This document shows positions 29,901-37,097 of a DNA stretch of 64,000 bases, one piece after another. This DNA comes from Bacillus sp. DNRA2. Its GTDB lineage: Bacteria > Bacillota > Bacilli > Bacillales > Cytobacillaceae. A program made the position numbers and the translations under genes. Under the pieces are notes generated by a model that saw nothing but the letters and a program-made list of their open reading frames with translations, was not told where the DNA came from and searched no databases. Location of the stretch: NCBI RefSeq assembly GCF_012843265.1, contig NZ_JABAIT010000015.1, positions 1 through 64,000 of the forward strand. Direction: 5' to 3'. How positions within the stretch are numbered: the first letter of the stretch is position 1; every line of letters begins with the position of its first letter.

Positions 29901-32123
29901 AACGATCCGGTCCTTGATCCTCCAGGGGAAGCTGGATTTTTACGTGATGAACAGAGCGGGGAAATATGGTCATTGTCACCATCGGCAATCCATAAACAGG
30001 AACCTTATAAAATCACACATGGAAAGGGCTACACTCGTTTTGATCATGAACAAAATGGCATCAAACACGATATGACTGTGTATGTACCGATTAATGATCC
30101 TGTAAAGATTATCAAAATTAATATCCAAAATACGTCAAACGAAAATCGAAGGATATCATTGACTTATTACGCTGAATGGGTATTAGGGGTGCAACGTAAT
30201 GCGACAGCTCCGTATATTGTTACCGATTGGCTTGAGGAAGAGCAAATTATTATTGCTAGAAACCATTATCAAGAGACGTTCCGAGAGGCAACTGCGTTTT
30301 TGGGTGTATTTTCAGAAGGGCACTCAGCTCCGGATTTAACCTGGACTGGTGACCGTAATGAGTTTATCGGAAGAAACGGAACAATGGAGCAACCTGCAGC
30401 ACTTTCGCGCCTTAATCTTTCTGGACAAATTGGCACACATTATGATCCATGTGGTGTTGTACAGACAAAACTTGAGCTAAGCCCAAATCAACAACAAACC
30501 ATCTATGTATTATTAGGCTGTGAGGATTCTCATGAAGAGATTTTAAGTTTGGTTGGGAAATATAAACAGCCAAATGTTTGTGAACAAGCAATGGAAGAAA
30601 TCCATCAATTTTGGGAGCATCATTTGGGGCAAATCCAGGTATCTACTCCATCACAGGAAACTGATTTTCTGCTAAATGGTTGGCTGTTATACCAGTCATT
30701 AGCATGTAGAATGTGGGCGAGAACAGCATTTTTCCAAGCAGGTGGAGCATTTGGTTTTCGCGATCAGTTACAGGATTCACTAGCTGTGCTTCATACAATG
30801 CCTGAGCGGACGAGGGAGCAAATTATTCTCCATGCTTCTCATCAATATATTGAAGGAGATGTTCAGCATTGGTGGCATGAAGAAACAGAGAGAGGTATTA
30901 GAACCACCTTCTCAGATGACTTGCTGTGGATGCCTTACGTTGTATCGCGCTATATGGAGCATACCGGTGATGAAACGATTCTATCAGAAACAGCGCCATT
31001 TCTTGTAAGTGAACCACTCAAAGAACATGAACATGAGCGCTATGAGGAAACAGTCGTATCCTCTGAAAGCGGAACGGTTTATGAGCATTGTTTGCGGGCA
31101 ATCAAGAAAGCATTAAGCAGAATTGGGGAACATGGCCTTCCGTTAATTGGCGTTGGTGACTGGAATGATGGGATGAATCAGGTTGGTGTAAAAGGTCGAG
31201 GTGAAAGTGTCTGGCTCGGCTGGTTTATCTGTGATGTGCTGAACCGATTCATAGAAATATGTCAAAAGCAAGAGGATATCGAGCTTGCTGAGAGCTTTAA
31301 GAACTCCCGTCTTAAATTAATTGATGCTTTGAATGAGCATGGCTGGGACGGACATTGGTATCGCAGAGCTTTTCATGATGGTGGAAATTGGCTCGGTTCC
31401 ATTGCAAATGAGGAATGTCGTATTGACGCGATCGCTCAAAGCTGGTCAGTCATCTCTGGTGGGGCACCAAAGGATAGAGCAATACAGGCAATGAGTTCAT
31501 TTGACCGTGAACTGGTCGAGCGAAATCTTGGTGTGGTTAAATTGTTGACACCGGCATTTGATCGTTCTGAACCAAGTGCAGGTTATATACAAGGTTATCC
31601 ACCAGGACTCAGAGAAAACGGAGCACAGTATACACATGGTGTCATTTGGAGCATTGTTGCTTGGTGTATTTTAAATGAAGGAGATAAAGCCCATGAGATG
31701 TTTTCGATGCTGAATCCAATGAACCATACACGAACTGATCGTGAAGTGATGACGTATACTGGTGAGCCTTATGCTATTGCTGCCGATGTTTATACTGCAT
31801 CACCAAATGAAGGACGTGCAGGCTGGACCTGGTACACTGGAGCATCGGGATGGCTTTATCAAGCAGGTATCGAATGGATACTGGGAATTCGTCGAAGAGC
31901 GAATCGGCTTTATATCAATCCATGTATTCCACGGGATTGGCCAGGCTTTTCGTTTAAATATCGATTTGGTCAAACTTACTATTCCATTTCTGTGAAGCAA
32001 GAAGGCAAGGAAGAGCCGATGCTTTCTATCAATGGAGATATTGTTAATTTGACAAAGGATACAAAACCATCCATTGAATTAAAAGATGATGGGCAAGAAT
32101 ATAAGGTAGAGTTAATTATTTAA
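23901..32123 (+). CDS. Cyclic beta-1,2-glucan synthase (NdvB/ChvB-type)
   Basis: About 2,740 residues. Order: N-terminal helical region, membrane helices (about 395-435), glycosyltransferase domain (GT84-like) with HFAVLGDFKDA (about 500) and DxD in IITLDSDTQLP (about 605), QRRQHRWIRGDW (about 745), more membrane helices (790-955), a glycoamylase-like domain (PFGISESGYYAFDF, about 1280; GH189-type cyclising), and C-terminal GH94 phosphorylase-like domains ending with FGFRDQLQDS and GDWNDGMNQVG (about 2415). These make, cyclise and adjust the length of beta-1,2-glucan. ATG 23901 has GGGGGAA upstream. Length matches proteobacterial NdvB (about 2,800). Rather similar genes exist in some Bacilli and Thermoanaerobacter. 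Confidence 0.88.
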   Translation: MILNKEQLREEAHNTALSHDPFLRRKPSSQFWRANESDLENLRSFVKDLRENRSSCAQPAEEWLLDNAEFLEEQVLVVSQQLTKGFVNALPHLSKTGESRVFSICIDYLNHNDGNLHKDSFISYLQAYQEVSVLSIAEVWSLPLIMRVALIRRLSGTMSTIKERRDVCKLVEQLLSDIETSELTPEKLKQVLENAGQEMPLSGPMIVHLVKHLRERADYSATVGEWLICKLENGPESLDHILSYEYQLQASFQVTTGNLITSMRRLSRWDWDETFEKVCMVEQTLRSEKSGIYEKLDFSSRNNLRKKVEVLGRRFRLPENLVATEAVELAEQYVKVCAENNSEINERKSFVAYYLLDAEGISLLREALKKCGKPRVLPESGLFRRATGTYFNTLAVFTVISLVGFLVWMGWNYLFNPLDIVVLVIILLIPALEWAVTATHWVIERVKHPMPLLRFDFSKGIPEDAKTMVVIPVIWSSLEEVSEVIDRLELHYLANRDPHIHFAVLGDFKDAATETDIEDERIFATANKGISRLRRTYPETTFHLFQRKRFYNEHEGVWMGWERKRGKLVEFVELIKGNKNTSFYKVEDLQLLQQIRYIITLDSDTQLPYESAQRMIGTLHLPYNRPKLNETKTRVIEGYGVFQPRVGISHESAMKSRFASLWSSEPGIDPYAFAISDPYQDGLEQGIFTGKGIFDVNAFSQVLCERIPDNRVLSHDLLEGGFLRAGLLSDIELIDSHPAKFNTYQRRQHRWIRGDWQLLIWLLPKSSNRRGELLPVDLSVLTRWQIIDNLRRSLLLPALLTILLLAITILPGSPLRWIALISATLFLPVIRQLFTVSTLIRSPKSIWNTFAQVLVTLVTLPFQVVLHMDGIFRALYRLIFSKKRLLEWVSSSEEDRNSKQSGSAVMFGMLGGYILIGLFFLAAILNQSIGVKVIGFILTTVWLLAPFIIHWLNQELKQEKLSFSKQEEDELRELAQHIWSFYEKYVSEEDNWLPPDNVQMEPSNGVAHRTSPTNIGLYLTCALAARDFEFIDTEGLIVRIERTMNTIERLEKWEGHLLNWYDTVTLYPLSPKYVSTVDSGNLVGALITVKEGLAEWLETYGEMDKPINRRGEDRDALKIAFSEELTPLASGKVVGGRNELENWKERGSQLLDRIEKIIQATDFKPLYNHSSKLFSLGYHVERHELDEVLYDLMASEARIASYVAIALGQVSVSHWNTLGRTMTKVSGNPVLLSWSGTMFEFLMPWLITKTYQNTLWETTYRAVVQRQIDYAREREVPFGISESGYYAFDFQMNYQYRAFGVPGLGFKRGLEEDLVIAPYATIMALPFAKEEALSALKKIEKLDGRGEYGFYEAMDFTPKRLPKNKQHVVIHSFMAHHQGMSLLTLANVLLPRTMIDRFHRNKQVRAAELLLQERVPKKPKYIKHPALSRVHEPYSKLDRDQATVREYVSPHTKVPEVCVLSNSSFTSVVTTSGSGLMQYKGLSVSRWREDPILDSWGNYIYIRDISTDKLWSPSYQPCQVESSEQRVQFGLDHASFMRVDGDIKTCMEICVSADWNAEVRRISLTNTGSEPKVLEITSFVELALANPIADVAHTAFSKLFIRTSFDADSGCLVAGRRPREEKDQVLWSAHSLIVEGDTLGTIEYETDRSSFIGRGYRLSEPKGIRTRLRGRVGSVADPAFVMRRRVSIKPGGSVQLAAVTSVSELREDAIDIVRRFTPDRAVERAFQLAWNRGQIELRNLQLSNRAASDFQTLAGRVLYTPPFKQERMQSIMANRKGQPGLWSFGVSGDRPIVIVTIENRSHMPFVLKMLTGHEYLRRLGLLFDLVFLNESEEGYYQNLQDALQQAAEHGVDRFGAGMSGVYVVPANRLTKDDKNLLRAVARLEFRAGGPSISAQMRLPKKEMELPLPEPFIPNLSERKHYQQSGLSLLDETKDWLYFNGWGGFSSDGKEYRIIIRNGNQLPAPWVNVLANKRFGCIISELGTGYTWWRNSRECKVTPWSNDPVLDPPGEAGFLRDEQSGEIWSLSPSAIHKQEPYKITHGKGYTRFDHEQNGIKHDMTVYVPINDPVKIIKINIQNTSNENRRISLTYYAEWVLGVQRNATAPYIVTDWLEEEQIIIARNHYQETFREATAFLGVFSEGHSAPDLTWTGDRNEFIGRNGTMEQPAALSRLNLSGQIGTHYDPCGVVQTKLELSPNQQQTIYVLLGCEDSHEEILSLVGKYKQPNVCEQAMEEIHQFWEHHLGQIQVSTPSQETDFLLNGWLLYQSLACRMWARTAFFQAGGAFGFRDQLQDSLAVLHTMPERTREQIILHASHQYIEGDVQHWWHEETERGIRTTFSDDLLWMPYVVSRYMEHTGDETILSETAPFLVSEPLKEHEHERYEETVVSSESGTVYEHCLRAIKKALSRIGEHGLPLIGVGDWNDGMNQVGVKGRGESVWLGWFICDVLNRFIEICQKQEDIELAESFKNSRLKLIDALNEHGWDGHWYRRAFHDGGNWLGSIANEECRIDAIAQSWSVISGGAPKDRAIQAMSSFDRELVERNLGVVKLLTPAFDRSEPSAGYIQGYPPGLRENGAQYTHGVIWSIVAWCILNEGDKAHEMFSMLNPMNHTRTDREVMTYTGEPYAIAADVYTASPNEGRAGWTWYTGASGWLYQAGIEWILGIRRRANRLYINPCIPRDWPGFSFKYRFGQTYYSISVKQEGKEEPMLSINGDIVNLTKDTKPSIELKDDGQEYKVELII

Positions 32124-32183
32124 GCAAAAGACTTGTGAAATTCGTGTTTGACACTGCCAAACAAAATAGAAGGCATTACTAGG

Positions 32184-32222
32184 GCGCCATGCTCCAATTT
32201 GTTGGAACATGGCGTTTTTTGT
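32184..32222 (+). terminator. Terminator after the glucan synthase gene
   Basis: CGCCATG-TCCA pairs with TGGA-CATGGCG (32185-32214) with one mismatch, followed by TTTTTTG. Confidence 0.92.
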
Positions 32223-32333
32223 CTTATTTTATAATGATAATAATTTTTAGAATATAGAGAATAGTGTTTGGAATTATAATATAATACTTTAGTAGAAATA
32301 AAGAAGCAATAATTTGCGGAGGAATAATGGGGT

Positions 32334-33584
32334 ATGTTTATTCATGCAGAAATAGTCTTATATCAAGTACTCATTGTACTTTTTCCAATATTAGTTTATC
32401 ACTTGTTTTTTAATGAGAAAAATAGTGAACGGCGCAAGCCTTTTTCGAAATTGACCATTATTATGTTGGTCATTTTATGTTTAGCAATGTCTTTTCCAAT
32501 TCATTTTTCGGCAGGATATGTGTACGATTTTCGGATGATTCCGTTTATTATTGCCTTTTTGTATGGTGGGACCCTTCCTGGAGTGATTGTCACGATTGTA
32601 CTGATAATATTTCGGTTATTGATTGGTGGCGCGGGGTTCTATGTAATTTTGACAAATTACACGATTACGGGTATTTTTCTAATTTTATTAGCTAAGAAAA
32701 TTAAGGCACTCCGGAAAAATCAAAAATTAATCTTTGCAAGTCTTGTGTTTTGGACAAATACGGTAATAGTGGTTGGTACTTTACTTGTTCAGGATGAAGT
32801 GAAGCAAATCGAATTTATGTTGGTGTTTTATATCATTACGTGGATTTGTTTGATAGTCGTCATGATTATTATTCAGAATGTAGATCAACGCCTTATTTTG
32901 CGCGAGGAACTGCAACAGGCTGAGAAATTGAATGTGATTAGCCAGCTAGCAGCGTCGGTTGCCCATGAGGTAAGAAACCCAATGACATCGGTGCGCGGAT
33001 TTCTGCAGTTAATGGTCGATGATAATCATTTGAAAACGCAGCACAAGAACTATATAGAAATTGCCATTAATGAATTAGATCACGCACAATCGATTATCAA
33101 TGATTATTTGTCTTTGGCGAGACCGCATACAGATGAATTGAGTCCCATCAATATTTCCGACGAGGTTAAGAAAACAATTGAATTAATGACTTCATACTCA
33201 AATATTCAAAACATTACTATTGAAACAGCGATTGAAGATGAGTTGTTTATCAAAGGGAATAAGAATGAAATTAAACAGGTGCTAGTGAATATTATAAAAA
33301 ATGGCATAGAAGCAATGGATATCGGGGGGACATTAACTGTAAGAACCTATGAAAGTATGGGAGAAGTAAAAATTGAAATTATCGATAGTGGTAAGGGAAT
33401 GACGAAAAGTCAGTTGAAAAAGCTAGGGACTCCTTTTTATACAACAAAGGAAAAGGGAACTGGTGTCGGGCTCACAATATCTTTTCAACTTGTCCAAGCA
33501 ATGAGGGGAAAAATCAAAATTGAAAGCGAACAAGGGAAAGGCACAACCTTTACTCTGCAATTTCCAAGTATCGCCATTGAGTAA
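32334..33584 (+). CDS. Membrane histidine kinase, KinB-like sporulation-kinase type
   Basis: 416 residues. The N-terminal 190 residues hold about six membrane helices with short loops (a 5TM/LytS-like sensing region, FLYGGTLPGVIVTIVLI); there is no large external sensor. The kinase core has its His in SVAHEVRNPMTSVRGFLQLM (about 210), N-box IIKNGIEAMD, G1 IIDSGKGMT and G2 KGTGVGLTIS. This HEVRNP-type core is shared with B. subtilis Kin phosphorelay kinases, and the size is near KinB (428). No cognate regulator is adjacent, as for phosphorelay kinases. The stop codon is the first part of a long palindrome. Confidence 0.85.
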   Translation: MFIHAEIVLYQVLIVLFPILVYHLFFNEKNSERRKPFSKLTIIMLVILCLAMSFPIHFSAGYVYDFRMIPFIIAFLYGGTLPGVIVTIVLIIFRLLIGGAGFYVILTNYTITGIFLILLAKKIKALRKNQKLIFASLVFWTNTVIVVGTLLVQDEVKQIEFMLVFYIITWICLIVVMIIIQNVDQRLILREELQQAEKLNVISQLAASVAHEVRNPMTSVRGFLQLMVDDNHLKTQHKNYIEIAINELDHAQSIINDYLSLARPHTDELSPINISDEVKKTIELMTSYSNIQNITIETAIEDELFIKGNKNEIKQVLVNIIKNGIEAMDIGGTLTVRTYESMGEVKIEIIDSGKGMTKSQLKKLGTPFYTTKEKGTGVGLTISFQLVQAMRGKIKIESEQGKGTTFTLQFPSIAIE

Positions 33585-33628
33585 CGCATTAAAGCGGTGG
33601 GGGACTGTCCCCCGCCGCTTTAATGCGT
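33584..33628. repeat. Long palindrome with GGGGGAC-T-GTCCCCC core, copy A
   Basis: 45 bases, centre T33606, one T/G mismatch (a wobble pair in RNA) in the arms. Arms: ACGCATTAAAGCGG then the core. It begins at the last base of the kinase stop codon and ends 11 bases before the ykkD stop, so it lies between convergent genes. It should act as a hairpin terminator without a T-tract, or as a 3'-end protection element. Four relatives are at 40360, 43136, 49392 and 53125. Confidence 0.85.
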
Positions 33629-33638
33629 AAAAGTAGGG

Positions 33639-33953
33639 TCAGGCTGTGAGTTTTAGGCCAATGACGGAGGCGATGATGATGGTGATAAACAGGATTCGTT
33701 GCCAATCTTTTGATTCATTAAAGAAGAGCATGCCAATTATCGCTCCACCAGAGGCTCCAATACCGGTCCAGATTGCGTAAGCCGTGCCCATTGCAATATA
33801 TTCCATAGCATATGTTAACAGCAGAAAGCTCAATGCAAATCCAGTTATTAATAATAAAAGAAAATACCATTTCTGTTTTTGGTGGTATTTATTGATCATC
33901 GTCACACCAAATACTTCACCGAAACCTGCTAATATCAACGCTATCCAAGCCAT
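33639..33953 (-). CDS. ykkD: SMR transporter subunit YkkD (guanidinium exporter)
   Basis: 104 residues, four membrane helices. It is similar along its length to B. subtilis YkkD: it has the MGTAYAIWTGIGASGGA motif of small multidrug resistance proteins and the GxVxMIN-type N-terminus. YkkC and YkkD form a heterodimer that exports guanidinium. It lacks the helix-1 Glu in the usual position relative to other SMRs only in detail: Glu13 (AGFGEVFGV) is present. The gene overlaps ykkC by one base. A long palindrome sits just downstream. Confidence 0.85.
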   Translation of the reverse strand: MAWIALILAGFGEVFGVTMINKYHQKQKWYFLLLLITGFALSFLLLTYAMEYIAMGTAYAIWTGIGASGGAIIGMLFFNESKDWQRILFITIIIASVIGLKLTA

Positions 33954-34294
33954 TAACTATCAACTCCTTCTGCAACAGGCTCTTTTGTAGCAAACTTTAG
34001 ACCAATCACGCCATTTAACAAAAATCCAATAAATATTAATTTAGTCATGTTAATAGGTTCATTAAAAAAGAGGATTTCAGCAAGCACTGTTCCGGCTGTG
34101 CCAAGTCCAACAAATACAGCATAAACTGTACCCATTGGTAGTCTTTTACCAGCGGAGATAAAACCATAAAAACTGATAATAATTGCGATAATCGTTCCAA
34201 TCCACATTAATGGGTCATCGGCATGTTTTAAACCTGACACCCAGCAAACCTCAAATATTGCTGCAATATACACTTTAACCCATTCTTTGTTCAT
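33953..34294 (-). CDS. ykkC: SMR transporter subunit YkkC (guanidinium exporter)
   Basis: 113 residues, four membrane helices. AAIFEVCWVSGLKHADDPL matches the start of B. subtilis YkkC, and the active-site Glu is at about 15. The LPMGTVYAVFVGLGTAGTVL motif is also conserved. It is the first gene of the pair and overlaps ykkD by one base (TAATG). In B. subtilis the pair is controlled by a guanidine-I (ykkC) riboswitch; the 200 bases upstream of 34294 show no such motif (only AT-rich sequence). GGCAAGGAGC precedes the ATG. Confidence 0.87.
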   Translation of the reverse strand: MNKEWVKVYIAAIFEVCWVSGLKHADDPLMWIGTIIAIIISFYGFISAGKRLPMGTVYAVFVGLGTAGTVLAEILFFNEPINMTKLIFIGFLLNGVIGLKFATKEPVAEGVDS

Positions 34295-34437
34295 GTTTAC
34301 TCGCTCCTTGCCATTCGAAAAACTCTGTAATAACAGTATTTAACATTAATTTGATGTTTTAAAAAAATCAATATGTTTAATAAAAATTTTTGGATATCCT
34401 TCCAAAATGTCACAAAAAGTAAACGATTATTTCACAA

Positions 34438-34466
34438 TTTACCACCATATGTTGTGATAACATAAT
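34438..34466 (+). promoter_or_regulatory. NrdR box over the nrdD promoter
   Basis: CACCATATGTTGTG (34443-34456) matches the NrdR box pattern CACNATATNTNGTG exactly. It lies between a -35-like TTTACC (34438-34443) and a -10-like CATAAT (34461-34466), 17 bases apart. NrdR represses ribonucleotide reductase genes when (d)ATP is high. The usual second box one or three turns away is only weakly visible (near 34411). Confidence 0.7.
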
Positions 34467-34509
34467 TCTCGGGCTACTAAATATAGTTTTTTCCAAAAGG
34501 GGAATTCAT

Positions 34510-36357
34510 ATGAAATCAAAACTTTATGAAGAATTTAGAGAAATAGTTAATAGCAGCAATAAAGACTTAGTTCAGGAAAATGCCAATGTTGATGGCTTAT
34601 CACCAATGGGAATGATGATGCTCTTTGCTTCCTCTTCAGCCAAATCATTTGTAATTGATCATTTGCTTGCTGATGACGTTAAAGAAGCCTATCAGGAAGG
34701 ATATATTCATATTCACGATTTAGATTTTTATGCGAGTGGTACGACAACTTGCAGTCAAATCCCTTTAGCAAAAGTTTTACAGGGAGGCTTTAACACTGGA
34801 CATGGTCATATGCGCGAGCCGAAAAGTATCACCAGCGCTTTAGCGTTAACAAGTATCATTTTTCAGGCCAATCAAAACAATCAGCACGGCGGTCAATCAA
34901 TTCCAACCTTTGATTATGATTTGGCCCCATATGTACGTATGACGTATGAAAAGAAAGTGAAGATGATCAAGGAATTGATGGTTGGCGAAATGGAAGAGAG
35001 TGTCATCGAAGCGAAAGCTTGGGAGTTAACCGACCAAGAGGTTTTCCAATCCTGTGAGGCGTTCATACATAATTCCAATTCAATGCATTCAAGGGGTGGC
35101 GGGCAGGTCCCATTTATTTCAGTCAATTTAGGTACTGATACTTCAAAAGAAGGTCGAATGATTACGAAGAACCTGTTGTTGGCGACGCAAGGAGGTTTGG
35201 GTGGCGGTGAAACACCGATTTTCCCAATCATTGTCTTTAAAGTAAAAACGGGTGTTAACTTTAACGAAGGTGACCCAAACTATGACCTATATAGATTGTC
35301 ATTAGAAACGACATCAAAACGGCTTTTCCCGAACTATGTGTTCTTGGATGCACCGTTTAACTTAAAATATTATGATGGTACACCGCAAAGCGAAGTGGCT
35401 ACAATGGGGTGCCGTACGCGCACTATTTCCAATGTCAACGGTAAAGAGACACCACTTGGCCGCGGCAATCTTTCATTTTCAACAATCAATCTACCGCTAT
35501 TGGCACTTGAATCGGATAGCGTGATGGATTTCTTTGGCAAGCTTGATCATTATATTAATTTAACGATAAAACAGCTTTATGAGCGTTACATGTATCAGGC
35601 GCAAAAAACTGCTTCCCACTTCAAATTTCTGTATGGCCAAGGAATTTGGTGGAACGGTGAAATGCTGCATCCGCACCAAAAGCTTACTGAAATCCTCAAG
35701 CAAGGAACTCTTTCTATTGGCTTTGTTGGCTTAGCCGAAGCTCTAGTGCAACTGACTGGCCACCACCATGGCGAAAGCGTGGAAGCGGCGCAATTAGGTA
35801 ATGATATTATTAAATACATGCGCGGTAAAATGGATTCAGCAACTGAAGAATATGGTTTAAATTATACGCTGCTTGCAACACCAGCAGAGTCCTTTGCCGG
35901 AAAAGCATTGAAAAAAGCCCGTTCTAAACATGGTGTCATTCCGGGGGTAACTGACCGTGAATATTTCACAAACAGTTTCCATGTGCCGGTGTACTATCCA
36001 ATCAAGGCGGTTGAAAAAATTAAAATCGAAGCACCGTACCATGAATGGACAAATGCCGGACATATTACTTATATTGAGCTTGATGGTGATGCTAGTAAAA
36101 ATATCGATGCCCTTGATACAATTGTCCAAGCTATGCACAAATACGGGGTGGGCTACGGAAGTATTAACCATCCAGTTGACCGCTGCTTAGATTGCAATCA
36201 TAAAGGTATCATCGAAAATGAATGTCCAAAGTGTGGAAATCACGAAGAGGCAAAAATCGAACGGATTCGCCGTATTACCGGTTATTTAGTCGGCAGTCTG
36301 GATAAATGGAATAGCAGCAAGCGAAGCGAAGAGCGGGATCGCATACATCATCATTAA
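34510..36357 (+). CDS. nrdD: Anaerobic (class III) ribonucleoside-triphosphate reductase
   Basis: 615 residues. Features of NrdD: the FYASGTTTCSQIP motif (about 75-87), the ATMGCRTR active-site cysteine (about 302), a C-terminal zinc ribbon (CLDCNHKG and CPKCG, about 562-580), and the glycyl radical site in RRITGYLVGS (Gly about 593). It reduces ribonucleotides without oxygen after activation by NrdG. It is shorter than canonical NrdD (about 700) because the N-terminal ATP-cone is absent, so dATP feedback by that domain should be missing. A NrdR box lies upstream, and a hairpin separates it from nrdG. Confidence 0.93.
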   Translation: MKSKLYEEFREIVNSSNKDLVQENANVDGLSPMGMMMLFASSSAKSFVIDHLLADDVKEAYQEGYIHIHDLDFYASGTTTCSQIPLAKVLQGGFNTGHGHMREPKSITSALALTSIIFQANQNNQHGGQSIPTFDYDLAPYVRMTYEKKVKMIKELMVGEMEESVIEAKAWELTDQEVFQSCEAFIHNSNSMHSRGGGQVPFISVNLGTDTSKEGRMITKNLLLATQGGLGGGETPIFPIIVFKVKTGVNFNEGDPNYDLYRLSLETTSKRLFPNYVFLDAPFNLKYYDGTPQSEVATMGCRTRTISNVNGKETPLGRGNLSFSTINLPLLALESDSVMDFFGKLDHYINLTIKQLYERYMYQAQKTASHFKFLYGQGIWWNGEMLHPHQKLTEILKQGTLSIGFVGLAEALVQLTGHHHGESVEAAQLGNDIIKYMRGKMDSATEEYGLNYTLLATPAESFAGKALKKARSKHGVIPGVTDREYFTNSFHVPVYYPIKAVEKIKIEAPYHEWTNAGHITYIELDGDASKNIDALDTIVQAMHKYGVGYGSINHPVDRCLDCNHKGIIENECPKCGNHEEAKIERIRRITGYLVGSLDKWNSSKRSEERDRIHHH

Positions 36358-36365
36358 TGCGCAAG

Positions 36366-36398
36366 AAGTGTTGGTCAAATTAGGCCAACACTTTTTAG
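36366..36398 (+). terminator. Intercistronic hairpin between nrdD and nrdG
   Basis: AAGTGTTGG (36366-36374) pairs perfectly with CCAACACTT (36385-36393), followed by TTTAG. As nrdG lies only 22 bases further on, partial read-through would give less NrdG than NrdD. Confidence 0.7.
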
Positions 36399-36420
36399 AG
36401 CACAAAGAGTAGGTGTTTAC

Positions 36421-36903
36421 ATGAAAGTTATCAATATTCTTCATGACAGTATTGTTGATGGAGCAGGGTTTAGAAGTGTGGTATTTTTTTCCGGCTGTAT
36501 CCATCATTGTCACGGCTGCCACAATCCACAAAGTTGGAACATCACAAATGGGAAGGACATGTCACAAGCAGATATTTTTACAGAACTTATCGAAAATGAA
36601 CTTACCAATGTGACATTGAGCGGCGGTGATCCGTTTTTGCAAAGTAAAGAAGTAAGTGAATTAGCGAAAGCGTTGAAAGATGCCGGGAAAAATATTTGGT
36701 GTTATACCGGTTATTTGTTTGAAGATCTTTTGGGAAATCCATTTCATCGCCACCTGTTAGAGCAGATTGATGTGTTAGTTGATGGACCGTTTGAATTAGC
36801 AAAGCGTGATTTGAGTTTATTGTATAAAGGTAGCAATAATCAGCGGATTATTGATGTACCAAGGAGTTTAACTGATGGAAGAATTCAATTATATAAACAA
36901 TAA
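36421..36903 (+). CDS. nrdG: Anaerobic ribonucleotide reductase activating enzyme
   Basis: 160 residues of the radical-SAM activase family. The cluster cysteines are in GCIHHCHGCHNPQSW (CX3CX2C, about 27-34), followed by the SAM-binding GGDP motif (LSGGDPFL). It abstracts hydrogen from the NrdD glycine to make the radical. Length fits NrdG (about 155-165). It follows nrdD after a hairpin. Its start is ATG 36421 with a weak upstream site (AGAGTAGG), in line with low expression. Confidence 0.93.
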   Translation: MKVINILHDSIVDGAGFRSVVFFSGCIHHCHGCHNPQSWNITNGKDMSQADIFTELIENELTNVTLSGGDPFLQSKEVSELAKALKDAGKNIWCYTGYLFEDLLGNPFHRHLLEQIDVLVDGPFELAKRDLSLLYKGSNNQRIIDVPRSLTDGRIQLYKQ

Positions 36904-36924
36904 TCTATCCGAACGAATTAATTT

Positions 36925-36962
36925 AGCTTACCTCAGATACATGAAGAGGTAAGTTTTTTTTG
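36925..36962 (+). terminator. Terminator after nrdG
   Basis: CTTACCTC (36927-36934) pairs with GAGGTAAG (36946-36953), followed by eight T. Confidence 0.9.
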
Positions 36963-37019
36963 TCTGAAATCCTAATGTATATGAGGATTTTTAATTGCAA
37001 AAAATAAAGAAGAATTGTT

Positions 37020-37071
37020 ATTGACCAATTTGGTCAATGGGAATATACTGAAGTTGACCAAAGTGGTCAAT
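37020..37071 (+). promoter_or_regulatory. TetR-regulated promoter with two operator palindromes
   Basis: -35 TTGACC (37021-37026) and -10 TATACT (37044-37049) are 17 bases apart. A perfect 19-base palindrome ATTGACCAA-T-TTGGTCAAT (37020-37038) covers the -35, and TTGACCA-AAG-TGGTCAA (37054-37070) covers the start site. Centres are 33 bases apart, about three turns. This is a typical autoregulatory TetR arrangement. Confidence 0.85.
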
Positions 37072-37097
37072 CGCAGGAACAAGTGGAGGTGAATCCA

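Noticed and set aside
33584-33628. Fur or other regulator operator at the GGGGGACTGTCCCCC palindromes
   Set aside because: The core does not fit the AT-rich Fur box, arms vary, and all copies lie at gene 3' ends rather than in promoters.
34411-34426. Second NrdR box upstream of nrdD
   Set aside because: CACAAAAAGTAAAC matches only half of the motif, so I list one box only.
34295-34509. Guanidine riboswitch before ykkC
   Set aside because: Searched by eye on the minus strand; none of the conserved blocks or paired elements is present.
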